Positions 24,601 through 32,054 of a stretch of DNA of 32,242 nucleotides are shown in pieces; positions within the stretch are counted from its first letter, which is position 1, and each line of letters starts with the position of its first letter. A model generated the notes under the pieces. The model was not told the origin of the DNA. It ran no database searches and saw nothing but the letters and a program-made list of their open reading frames with translations. A program made the position numbers and the translations under genes. This stretch comes from Lentisphaerota bacterium (GTDB lineage Bacteria > Verrucomicrobiota > Lentisphaeria > Victivallales > Victivallaceae). The stretch is from NCBI GenBank assembly GCA_015061695.1, contig SUWA01000025.1, positions 1 to 32,242 on the forward strand, read 5' to 3'.

Positions 24601-25628
24601 ATAACGCCTTTGAAAATGTCGTTATGCCCGAATATTTGAAGATGAAACTGCTGATCCTGAATAAAGACGGCCGTGCATCGGATCTGTTGACCGAAGTACC
24701 CAATCTGGAACGCTCCACCTCGCAGATTGCCAACGCATTGCCCAAAACCCGGGCTTTTGCGGCCGAACCGGGCGAAAATTTCCCCTGCGTACCGGCCTTG
24801 CCGGAAACGCTCAAACTGACGGATAAATCCGGCGACGAAGCCTATCCGGCACTCTTTTGCGATGAGTCCGGTCTGGTGGGTTCCGCCGTTTATCTGAAAA
24901 AAGCCGAAGCCGTGCGCCGCCACGATCAGGGGTTGAGCGCCTTGCTGAAAATCCAGCTCAAAGGGTTGTTCAGTGCCATCAAAAAAGATTTTAAGCTGAC
25001 TGCCCAACAGGAAAAATATTTTTTCAAACGCACTCCCGAACACGCCCGGTATAACTGGAAAGAAGATCTGATGCAGGAAGCCATATTAACTGCGCTGGGC
25101 GACCAGCACTGCCGCTGGCAGATCCGCAGTAAAGCAGCTTTTGATCAGGCCCGCGAAGCTGCCCGCGGCCGTTTTGCCGACTGCGCCGAAGAGTTGTTCG
25201 ACACCCTGCTGGATATTTTTGAAGCCGAAAACAAAGTGCGCACACTGATGAAAAAACTCCCCGCATCCAATGCGGCGATCGACGATATAGATGCGGAACT
25301 TGAATTCTACTTCCGGCCCGGGTTTCTGCAGAACAGTATGTGGCACGAGCGCTACAAACGCTATTTGCGCGGGCTGGAATTAAGACTTCAGCGCCTGATC
25401 GCCAACCCCCGGCAGGATGCACTAAAGTATGAGCCGCTGGAGCCTTATGTGGCAAAACTGGATCTGGCGCTGGCCAATGTGCCGGAACTGGAACTGGCCC
25501 CCATGCTCCACGATTTTGTATTGCTGATGCAGGAAATGCGCCTCTCGGTCTTTGCGCCGGAAGTGCGCACGGTACAAAAAGTTTCGCTGGAAATTTTACG
25601 CAAAAACTGGGATGCTTTGCGCTATTGA
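21669..25628 (+). CDS. hrpA: DEAH-family ATP-dependent RNA helicase HrpA
   Basis: The start at 21669 (or the next codon, 21672) was chosen because the longer frame from 21579 would run into the regulator gene. The 1319-residue size equals that of E. coli HrpA (1300). Motif I is GSTGSGKTT (K124). Motif II reads D215-E-V-H218 rather than DEAH. Motif III is SAT in IISSATLES and motif VI is RQRRGRCGR. The C-terminal half is the HrpA-specific DUF3418 region. HrpA helps rescue stalled ribosomes and processes mRNA in E. coli. The ribosome site is weak, so coupling to the upstream gene is likely. Confidence 0.95.
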   Translation: MMNEKLLQPLNTPPLSVQDARRQLERQLRNARLSDSVKLKRQFNKLTGRELKNDSMLPENLLIPFKRLLERAALAEQRSLKGFADKLVTVYPENLPVSARREEIVQLIREHQLIIVAGSTGSGKTTQLPKMALEAGCGRYGRIGCTQPRRLAASSLARRCANEMQAEFGCEVGYKVRFDDHTSENTVVKFMTDGILLAETRDDPELLQYDCIMLDEVHERSLNIDFLLGYLKKLLKRRKNLKVIISSATLESEKIAEFFDHAPFVEIEGRTFPIEDCYLEPYKDEELAEHTARGVEFISELDNRGDILVFLPGEREIRDCSELLTGRRYKNTEILPLFGRLSAAEQNRIFSPGRMRRIVLATNVAETSLTIPGIRYVIDSGLVRLSRYNPRTRIQELHVEFVSQASIRQRRGRCGRLEDGICVHLYSEDDAHNSAPYTDPEIKRSNLAGVILQMASLKLGAIENFPLVDPPAPGLIRDGYRTLQDLGAIDGRNCLTPCGWNLSALPLDPQLGKMLLAAAERKVLKQIVVIAAFLSIADVRERPFEKTQAADTAHKQWTSERSDFATALNLYDALEKVYSAQHSNSALRRYANSNYLNYRRVREWRNLVEDLSSIALENSWENILSDSPLNEFDYDALHQAILSGLPRQLGYFDREQKNYFDMAGKRFRIFPGSALTKRKNPPEWLFTFALVETSQVFGRGCAEAKPEWLLNIAPHLCKSVYDQVHYSPNSGFVAARERITCGRLLIHPGRQRHYGPVNPAEARKVFIQEALIRNQLDEHSIRGITWLEKYLKSARKVRKFELKMRRPEMLFDENALAEFFETALPENFYSVQEIRNHWKRFHKNFFVPESVLWERGSLPGDPEKDYPDELIFSEAAFPLEYNFDPGEARDGITLIADEENCKLLPPWALEAIVPGFLAEKLEFYLKSLPKVDRQKIAPMSSFIEEFVSAWRSGRIFNERSLSEALADELCKWNVIVKHNAFENVVMPEYLKMKLLILNKDGRASDLLTEVPNLERSTSQIANALPKTRAFAAEPGENFPCVPALPETLKLTDKSGDEAYPALFCDESGLVGSAVYLKKAEAVRRHDQGLSALLKIQLKGLFSAIKKDFKLTAQQEKYFFKRTPEHARYNWKEDLMQEAILTALGDQHCRWQIRSKAAFDQAREAARGRFADCAEELFDTLLDIFEAENKVRTLMKKLPASNAAIDDIDAELEFYFRPGFLQNSMWHERYKRYLRGLELRLQRLIANPRQDALKYEPLEPYVAKLDLALANVPELELAPMLHDFVLLMQEMRLSVFAPEVRTVQKVSLEILRKNWDALRY

Positions 25629-25631
25629 ACT

Positions 25632-28394
25632 ATGATATTCAAGCATAAAATCATCATCCTTCTGCTGGTTTTCGGGGCACTGATGTGCGTGCCGCAGACA
25701 TGGGCGCTGCCTTTGACGGCCAACGGCAGGGCCGCCGGACGGATCTATCTTGCGCGTCAGGCGCTGCCCGGCGAAAAAACCGCCGCCGCCGAATTGCAGA
25801 ACTATCTGGGCAGGATCTCCGGCTGCGAATTCTTTATTTCGCAAAAAATGAGCGGCTGCTGCATCATATTGGGTACTGTCGATACCCCCGGCATCCCGCC
25901 GGAAGCCCAACAAATGCTGGCCGGGCGGAAAGATGAATCCTACTGGCTCAAAACCGGAAAGAACCGTCTGTACATCATCGGCAAAACCCAGGTCGGCACG
26001 CTTTACGGCGTTTACGGATTGTTGAGCGACCACCTGGGGGTATGCTGGTTCAATCCGGCAGAAGAGTTTGTTCCCCGGCAGCCCGATATTGTCCTGAAGG
26101 ATCTGAACGAAGTTCAGGAACCGTGCTTTTTGTGGCGCAGTGTATCGCAAACCTCGGCCGGCGGGCTGGCGCCGGCGGGCAAACGCTGGGCGGCCCGCAA
26201 CCGGCTGCAATGTGCGTCAGGGGCGCTGCACGACAAGCGCAATCAGGATTTTTTCAGCGCCCGCAATGCTGACCACACCATTGATTACGGTGGTCATCTG
26301 GCTTTTTACAATGCCGTTCCGCCGCAGAAATACCTGTCAACGCATCCGGAATACTTTGCGCTGGTCGGCGGCAAACGGCTGCAAAACAAAGATCACAACA
26401 ACACGCACCACTGTTTGAGCAATCCGCAGGTGCGGAAGCTGACCGCAGAACACGTTACAGCGCTGCATAAAAAATACGGCAAACGTATAACTTATCTCTT
26501 CGGCGCGCCGGATTCGGAAAAAAACTGGTGCGAGTGCGCCAACTGCCGCGCACTGGACAGCAGCAGCCGGCTGGATCTGGCCAGACGTTTTCACTCCACC
26601 GTGTACGATATAGGGCAGATGGTCTATTTGCGCTGCCCCGATGCTCAACTGGATGTCTGGGCGTATGCCAACTATCGGCAGCTGCCGGAAAATTTTAAGT
26701 TCGACCCGCGCATGAGTGTCTATTTTTGTACTCACGGCCGCTGTTACGCCCATACCATCGACGACAAAAACTGTATGCGCAATGTGGAAATATTTTCGCT
26801 GCTCCAGGCGTGGCTCCAACTGAATCCCCGCGCACTGCATTTGTATGAATATGCCTACTGCACGCCGCCGGGCTGGGCTCCGCTGGAAGAAGTGCTGGCC
26901 GCAGATCTGAAAACTTACCGAGCCATGAATATTGCCGGCTGGAAGGAAGAAATATCTTTTGCCGATGCCAATTTCCGCAACGTTCCCGCGTTTTCGGCCG
27001 ATCCGCATCATGCGGCTCACCGGCTGCGCAGCAACTGGCTCTATTTTTATATAGCCGGCAAACTTACCTGGAATCCGGATCTGGATATAAAACAACTCAT
27101 CAGCGAAGTTGAATCCAAGTATTATGGTACGGCTTATCCGGCTATGCGGCAGTTTCATGAGCTGCGGCGGGCGGCGTGGCGCAATGGCAATGGCTGCTTC
27201 GGCTATCCCCGGGGCGACAGCCGCACGCAAGCACTGCTGATGCAGCCCGGTTTTCAAACCCGGCTGCTGGCGCTGCTCGATCAGGCCGAAGTGCTGGCCG
27301 ACGGCGATGCCGTTACCTTGCAGCGCATAAAAAACGACCGGGAATATCTGGAACTGTTCTGGATCAAACCCAATCAGACTTACCGCAAAAAATTGGACAA
27401 AACTCTGAATGCAGCGTTGCTGAAATCACCCGTCAATGTGGACGGCAGCGATTCTGATCCGGCGTGGACAAGTGCCGGGTGGACGGGGGATTTCAAACTC
27501 ATCAAAAATAAGAAGATCCACCCGCTGCCCGATGAATTGCAAACTTTTGCCGGAGTGCTGGCCGACCGGGAAAAGTTGTATTTTTTGATCGTGGCCAACC
27601 GGCCGGAGGCCATGCGTTCCGACAACGAGAGAGTAGAAATCACCCTCGACCCGCGCAACAACTCTGATACCTGTTACCGGATAAGCGTAAATACAGACGG
27701 AACTGTTTCAGCTGCAACTCTATCCGGCAAAAAAACAACCGCATTGCCGGGAGTAACGGCCCGTATCCGGAATACGCCGCAAGGTTATACGCTCGAAATA
27801 GCGTTGACTGCCTGTCATACCGACGGCGTTTTTGCGCCCGGAGCATTGTGGAAATTCAATATCATCCGGCAGGGCAGATTCGGCCGGATCGCGCTGGATG
27901 GAGTAAACAAAAATCAACGCAGCCGCTTCCGCACCCTGTTTATCGACCGCGCCCGGCTCGTCAACAGCGATTTTTCTGCGATCGACCGTAAAACCAATCA
28001 GGTGAAAAACTGGAATCTGAAAAACGCTTCCCCGATAACTCAAGCCGGAAAACACGGCTTGCAGCTGGCACCGCACGGCTCATGCAATCAGCTGATCTGG
28101 GATTGGAAAGGGTTGCTCGGGCAATCAGAACAGCCGCGCAAATTCCGGCTTCATATCCGCGCTTCGGGCCGCGGCACACTGCAAATCACTGCGCCCAATT
28201 ATCACGATGACTGGAGCAACGGCAAATTGACCCGGAAATACCACGGTTCAGAAAAAATCGGCTCGTGCCAACTCTCCGGCCGGATGCGCGTTTACTCGTT
28301 TGATTACACCATAAAAGCCGACCGCTGGATCGCATTGACCATCTATTCCGATCAGGGTGCCACGCTGGAAAGCGTCTGTATTACGCAGGAATAA
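25632..28394 (+). CDS. Secreted DUF4838-type carbohydrate-active protein with CBM9-like domain
   Basis: The 920-residue protein begins with a signal peptide (about 1-26, ending QTWA). An alpha-glucuronidase-like N-terminal domain (AAAELQNYLGRISG, QVGTLYGVYGLLSDHLG) leads into the DUF4838 barrel-like domain. This domain carries HPEYFALVGGKR and the C300-E-C-A-N-C305 cluster typical of that family. Around residue 596 a CBM9/DOMON-like domain begins (VNVDGSDSDPAWTSAGWTGDF), followed by a further beta-rich domain. It probably binds or cleaves plant or host polysaccharide outside the cytoplasm. The start lies 3 bp after the hrpA stop. DUF4838 has no settled activity, so the substrate is open. Confidence 0.82.
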   Translation: MIFKHKIIILLLVFGALMCVPQTWALPLTANGRAAGRIYLARQALPGEKTAAAELQNYLGRISGCEFFISQKMSGCCIILGTVDTPGIPPEAQQMLAGRKDESYWLKTGKNRLYIIGKTQVGTLYGVYGLLSDHLGVCWFNPAEEFVPRQPDIVLKDLNEVQEPCFLWRSVSQTSAGGLAPAGKRWAARNRLQCASGALHDKRNQDFFSARNADHTIDYGGHLAFYNAVPPQKYLSTHPEYFALVGGKRLQNKDHNNTHHCLSNPQVRKLTAEHVTALHKKYGKRITYLFGAPDSEKNWCECANCRALDSSSRLDLARRFHSTVYDIGQMVYLRCPDAQLDVWAYANYRQLPENFKFDPRMSVYFCTHGRCYAHTIDDKNCMRNVEIFSLLQAWLQLNPRALHLYEYAYCTPPGWAPLEEVLAADLKTYRAMNIAGWKEEISFADANFRNVPAFSADPHHAAHRLRSNWLYFYIAGKLTWNPDLDIKQLISEVESKYYGTAYPAMRQFHELRRAAWRNGNGCFGYPRGDSRTQALLMQPGFQTRLLALLDQAEVLADGDAVTLQRIKNDREYLELFWIKPNQTYRKKLDKTLNAALLKSPVNVDGSDSDPAWTSAGWTGDFKLIKNKKIHPLPDELQTFAGVLADREKLYFLIVANRPEAMRSDNERVEITLDPRNNSDTCYRISVNTDGTVSAATLSGKKTTALPGVTARIRNTPQGYTLEIALTACHTDGVFAPGALWKFNIIRQGRFGRIALDGVNKNQRSRFRTLFIDRARLVNSDFSAIDRKTNQVKNWNLKNASPITQAGKHGLQLAPHGSCNQLIWDWKGLLGQSEQPRKFRLHIRASGRGTLQITAPNYHDDWSNGKLTRKYHGSEKIGSCQLSGRMRVYSFDYTIKADRWIALTIYSDQGATLESVCITQE

Positions 28395-28398
28395 CCTT

Positions 28399-28412
28399 CT
28401 CCGGCAGCGGAG
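28399..28412. terminator. Short hairpin between converging genes
   Basis: CTCCG-GCAG-CGGAG forms a 5 bp stem in the 19 bp gap between the DUF4838 gene and the esterase gene, ending 1 bp before the esterase stop. It is followed on the plus strand by ATTACGGCTTTT. Too short to be sure. Confidence 0.3.
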
Positions 28413-28413
28413 A

Positions 28414-29709
28414 TTACGGCTTTTCGCCAAACTCTTTTTGCAGAAATTCAGCTGCAAAATCTCTGAACTCCCGGTTCAATACATGCCCCTGCCGGTACAT
28501 GGGATAAAACGTTTTGCGCCCCGGCAGGTTATTGTACATGGCATAGACCGAAGATGGCGGACAGACCGTATCAACATATCCGGCCGAAATCAGCGCCGGT
28601 ACCCGGATGAACCGGGCAAAATTCGCCGCATCAAAGTATGGTGCAGCCGCATCGGCCCGCCCCTGAAGTTTGTCATGCAAATGCGGCCAGCCGGAACTGC
28701 GGCCGAGTTTCCAGCCATGATGATCGCAAAATGCCGGTACATTGGCCACCACACAGCTGACACGCTTATTCAGATAGGCCAGCGCCAAAGCAGAACCGCC
28801 GCCCTGACTGGAACCGGTCGCCGCCAGATTTTTGCCGTCAAACTCATCCATGAGCAGAATGTGATCCACCGCCCGGTTGAGCGCAAGCCACGCATAAAAA
28901 TAGGTGTATTTTCCGCGGTCATCTGCCCCGGCATACATGTAGGCTTTTTCGGGGAAAGAAGCATTGTAGCATTTATAACGCTCTTGCTGCTGTTGGGAGG
29001 TGAGAGCCATCGGAAAATTATGCAGATTCATAAACAACTCGATCGCCGGAGTCCGGGAGCGGACATAAGGCACCGGACCGACTGTCCCCGGACCGGCCCC
29101 CGGTACACTCACCACGGCCGGATATTTGCCGGGCGCTTGCGGCACGGAAAGCAAGCCATCCATACTCCATGATTTATCCGGCAAGGCAACCGTAAGCCGA
29201 AAAACATTGTAACCGTTGCGCCGGATATTTTCGGCCGGAACTACAGTAATGGAAGCATGTTTGAACTTTTCGATCCCCCGCTGCCAGAACTCGTCGAAAT
29301 CCTCCGGCAGTGCGGTCGCACTCTGCAGTTTTTCCGGCGCCACGGCCGCCGCCCCCATCGGCAAAAATGGTTTATTGGCCCATTTGATAACCTGACCATC
29401 CGGCATGGTGCAGCTGCCGGCCTTGAGCATAATAAAACCGCTCCGCTCCGCCTTGACGGTAATACGCAGCGGATTTTGAACACTCAAATCCACTTTTATA
29501 CTGTTGCCGGACAGGCGCTGGCCGGAATCAAACAAAGTTATTTCAAAACAGCCGCCGGTCAGCTTCTGCTGATCCGACTCCCACGCCGTAACAGTAAAAA
29601 TTGCTGTTTCGCCCACTTGATAATGGGGTTTATCCGGGACTATATCCAGATGCGCCGCCATTGACATAGTCCCCAAAGTCAGGGCAACGAGTGTTGTCAA
29701 AATTTTCAT
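28414..29709 (-). CDS. Secreted acetyl-xylan-esterase-like alpha/beta hydrolase
   Basis: The ATG at 29709 is preferred over GTG at 29715 because GAGG then stands 5 nt upstream. The 431-residue protein has a signal peptide (cleavage after SMAA near residue 19), a beta-rich Ig-like N-terminal domain (about 20-110) and an alpha/beta hydrolase of the AXE1/cephalosporin-C-deacetylase type. The triad is visible: S301 in GSSQGG, D380 in GYVDTVCPP and H409 in YRQGHVLN. It probably removes acetyl groups from polysaccharides such as xylan, fitting its convergent neighbour, the DUF4838 protein. Substrate is inferred. The TGACGG repeats upstream suggest its own regulation. Confidence 0.88.
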   Translation of the reverse strand: MKILTTLVALTLGTMSMAAHLDIVPDKPHYQVGETAIFTVTAWESDQQKLTGGCFEITLFDSGQRLSGNSIKVDLSVQNPLRITVKAERSGFIMLKAGSCTMPDGQVIKWANKPFLPMGAAAVAPEKLQSATALPEDFDEFWQRGIEKFKHASITVVPAENIRRNGYNVFRLTVALPDKSWSMDGLLSVPQAPGKYPAVVSVPGAGPGTVGPVPYVRSRTPAIELFMNLHNFPMALTSQQQQERYKCYNASFPEKAYMYAGADDRGKYTYFYAWLALNRAVDHILLMDEFDGKNLAATGSSQGGGSALALAYLNKRVSCVVANVPAFCDHHGWKLGRSSGWPHLHDKLQGRADAAAPYFDAANFARFIRVPALISAGYVDTVCPPSSVYAMYNNLPGRKTFYPMYRQGHVLNREFRDFAAEFLQKEFGEKP

Positions 29710-29751
29710 ACTCACCTCATAAAAAACGGCAAAAAGCAGTTGATTTTTGTT

Positions 29752-29814
29752 CCGTCATTTCATCCGTCATTTTGCCGTCACATTGTATTTTTTGAGCTTA
29801 AAACGCATCCGTCA
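29752..29814 (-). promoter_or_regulatory. Four TGACGG direct repeats around the esterase promoter
   Basis: On the minus strand TGACGG occurs at 29814-29809, 29780-29775, 29769-29764 and 29757-29752. The spacings of 34, 11 and 12 bp are close to whole helical turns. A TACAAT -10 box lies at 29787-29782 with no good -35. The first repeat falls at the -35 position and the other three lie at and just after the likely start point. This looks like a multi-site regulator target. Confidence 0.45.
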
Positions 29815-29843
29815 CTTTAATTTGCCAGCACAGGAAAACAGTT

Positions 29844-31727
29844 TTATTTCTGTTCGCTTTTTTTGCGGAGTTCAATAGCCCGTTTGATGTACTTTTCGCC
29901 CAATTCTTTTTTGTTGCGATTCAGATAAAAGACCCCCAGATTGTAACTGCCGCCCCAGTGATCCATGCTGTCGAGCCCCAGCAGGATAGCTTCGACCGTA
30001 TCTTCATCTTCGAACAACCTGACGATGTCGCCTTCTTCCAGTTTTACCGCCAGATTGCACAAACTGTCCAGATCAAGATTCAACACCCCCATGATCGTGG
30101 CCGCCTCGGCAATGCCATGCGGCGAACAACTGTCGCCCAGCGAAATATATTTGTCGCCCTGCACAAAAATAAAACTGTAGTCGCGCACCTGCCAGCGGCC
30201 GGATGTATCCAGCATCAACATATAATAGAGATCGTCGCGGATCTGCCAGATCGTAACTTCGGCATATTCCTGGTCGATCTCAATATCCCGAAGCAATTCC
30301 CAGACGGGGGCGACTTCGCCGCTGCCGTTTTTATCATACTTTTTGAAAGAAGCTCTCACCGCTTGGGCCATGGCTCTGATTTCCGGGACGGTAAGCTGGC
30401 GATAGCCGGCTTTTTTCATCGCAGCAACAGCGGCGTCTTCGTGTCCCATATTGATCGCGCGGATGGTCGGGTTGAGCGGCGCAAGATTTTTTTCCGACGG
30501 CGCCAGCAAAAAATCATCGGTCATCCAACGTCCGTCGCGCTCGCGGTCTTTAAAAAGGTGCTTGTCAAGTTCTTTATTCACTTCATCCATATCCAGACAC
30601 CAGCCCGGGATCTGATATTTTTCCGGGAAACGCACCATATCTATACGGCCGGTCTTGGCTGTATAGCCGGCAAGTTCGGCAAAAACCTCCGGCGCCGAAG
30701 TGCCCAGCATTTTTTTGCTGTGATCAAAATATGATTGATGCGCAGCGGCAATGGCGTTGCCGCGCGACTTCTGCTTTTCAGCAGCCAGTTTATCGCGCTT
30801 GTCATTCACATGTTGATGAAAATGCTTGTCAGATAAAAGTTTTTTGGCATTTTCATCGCCCCGGGCCGCCGCCAGTCGGGCATATTCAAACATCTTGTCC
30901 GGTTTGCCGAGTTCGGCGGCACACAGCGCCAGATTAAACTCGGTAGAAGCATCCTTTTCCAGCCGGTAGGCTGCCGCAAAACAAAGTTCGGCCCAGTCAT
31001 AACGGGGGGCGTTCAAGCCGTTGCCGGCAAAGTACATAACACCCAGCATACGCCAGGCCGGAGCAAGATTGATCATTGTTGACTCCACAGCTTTATCCAG
31101 CATCTCATAGGCTTTTTCCCACTGGGAATTTTCTTTGTAATACGCACCCATGACCAGCTGGGCGGCGGCAATGCTATGCTGGCGCTCCGGACTGTCATAT
31201 TCGGAATAATTCTGTTCGGCCGCAAAAAGAATGTACTTGATCGCCGTGGCCGTATCCGGCTCACCGCCGTGGGAGCCATCCATCAGCATGATCCCGGCCT
31301 GAAAACTGGCTTCCGGAACTTTTTGCCCGGCCAGACGCTTGTAGATTTGAAAGGCTTCGGCCACTTTTCCGGGGTCGCTGCCATCGCCTTTGATGAGCGT
31401 GGCCAGATAAAAATCGCCCTCAATCGAACCCTTTTTCACGGCCTGTTGGAAATATTCGGCGGCTGTTTCGAGATCATTCTGATGCAGTGCGCCGATCCCC
31501 AGCAGGATATCCGCCCGGCCGCTGCCGAGTCGTGATTGTTGAACACACAAAGCAGAAAGTTCATCATTTTTGCCTTCCTCGCCCAAGCGTTTGACATGAT
31601 AATTCAGATCCCGGGCAGAAAGCAAAGCAGGAGCTTTTTCTTCAGCCATAACCGGAAATGCGGCCATCGAAATAAGCGAAAGCGATGAAACAAAACAGAT
31701 TTTAGAATTGCGGAAAAAATTTTTCAC
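29844..31727 (-). CDS. Large secreted Sel1-repeat protein with an EF-hand-like loop
   Basis: The frame starts with GTG at 31727, giving MKNFFRNSK, a hydrophobic stretch and a cleavage site after PVMA: a clear signal peptide. The 627-residue protein has Sel1/TPR-like repeats over about residues 60-300 (for example AAEYFQQAVKKGSIEGDFYLA). The C-terminal region is unassigned and contains DKNGSGEV, which resembles the first half of a calcium-binding EF-hand loop; the usual acidic residue at position 12 is missing. The protein ends in another helical repeat. The function is unknown; a periplasmic scaffold is plausible. The ribosome site is a G-run (see 31735-31750). Confidence 0.78.
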   Translation of the reverse strand: MKNFFRNSKICFVSSLSLISMAAFPVMAEEKAPALLSARDLNYHVKRLGEEGKNDELSALCVQQSRLGSGRADILLGIGALHQNDLETAAEYFQQAVKKGSIEGDFYLATLIKGDGSDPGKVAEAFQIYKRLAGQKVPEASFQAGIMLMDGSHGGEPDTATAIKYILFAAEQNYSEYDSPERQHSIAAAQLVMGAYYKENSQWEKAYEMLDKAVESTMINLAPAWRMLGVMYFAGNGLNAPRYDWAELCFAAAYRLEKDASTEFNLALCAAELGKPDKMFEYARLAAARGDENAKKLLSDKHFHQHVNDKRDKLAAEKQKSRGNAIAAAHQSYFDHSKKMLGTSAPEVFAELAGYTAKTGRIDMVRFPEKYQIPGWCLDMDEVNKELDKHLFKDRERDGRWMTDDFLLAPSEKNLAPLNPTIRAINMGHEDAAVAAMKKAGYRQLTVPEIRAMAQAVRASFKKYDKNGSGEVAPVWELLRDIEIDQEYAEVTIWQIRDDLYYMLMLDTSGRWQVRDYSFIFVQGDKYISLGDSCSPHGIAEAATIMGVLNLDLDSLCNLAVKLEEGDIVRLFEDEDTVEAILLGLDSMDHWGGSYNLGVFYLNRNKKELGEKYIKRAIELRKKSEQK

Positions 31728-31734
31728 GGTCGAG

Positions 31735-31750
31735 CCCCCCCAAAAAAAAA
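31735..31750 (-). promoter_or_regulatory. T9-G7 homopolymer tract at the ribosome site of the Sel1 gene
   Basis: On the minus strand nine T are followed by seven G, ending 7 nt before the GTG start. The G-run is the only Shine-Dalgarno-like element. Such tracts can slip during replication and change spacing. Confidence 0.5.
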
Positions 31751-31785
31751 TTGTTGAATGTTTTTATAAAAGAATCCGGGAGAGT

Positions 31786-31813
31786 AATATATACAATATG
31801 AGTGTTTTTTCAA
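31786..31813 (-). promoter_or_regulatory. Promoter of the large Sel1 gene
   Basis: On the minus strand, TTGAAA (31813-31808) and TATATT (31791-31786) are separated by 16 bp. The leader is about 52 nt and contains the T9-G7 tract. Confidence 0.55.
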
Positions 31814-32054
31814 GCAGTAAAAAAGAAAAAAAGTGGAGTTTTTAAAAGGTTTTTGAGGCCCGATAAAACTTGCACAGCAACCGGGGTCGCCGCGATACGC
31901 GGGCAGCAGGATAGATGGCGGCTGTAGGACGTGTAGGACCTGTAGGACGTGTAGGACATTTGCCTTGCCGCTTTAAAGGCTGGCGACACCAGTCGCCGGT
32001 CTACACTATCGCGCTCGAAACGCAAGCGCGGGAGCGAAGCAATCGCGCGAGCGT
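31814..32054. other. Non-coding DNA with small hairpins before the tandem array
   Basis: This stretch has no credible gene. It holds a perfect CCGCG-ATA-CGCGG hairpin (31890-31902), the 9 bp repeats at 31923-31958, and a diverged piece of the 61 bp repeat at 31982-32002. The open frames on the minus strand are made of repeats and lack ribosome sites. Confidence 0.6.
31923..31958. repeat. 9 bp tandem repeat, four copies
   Basis: TGTAGGAC plus one variable base (G, C, G, A) is repeated four times without interruption. Confidence 0.9.
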
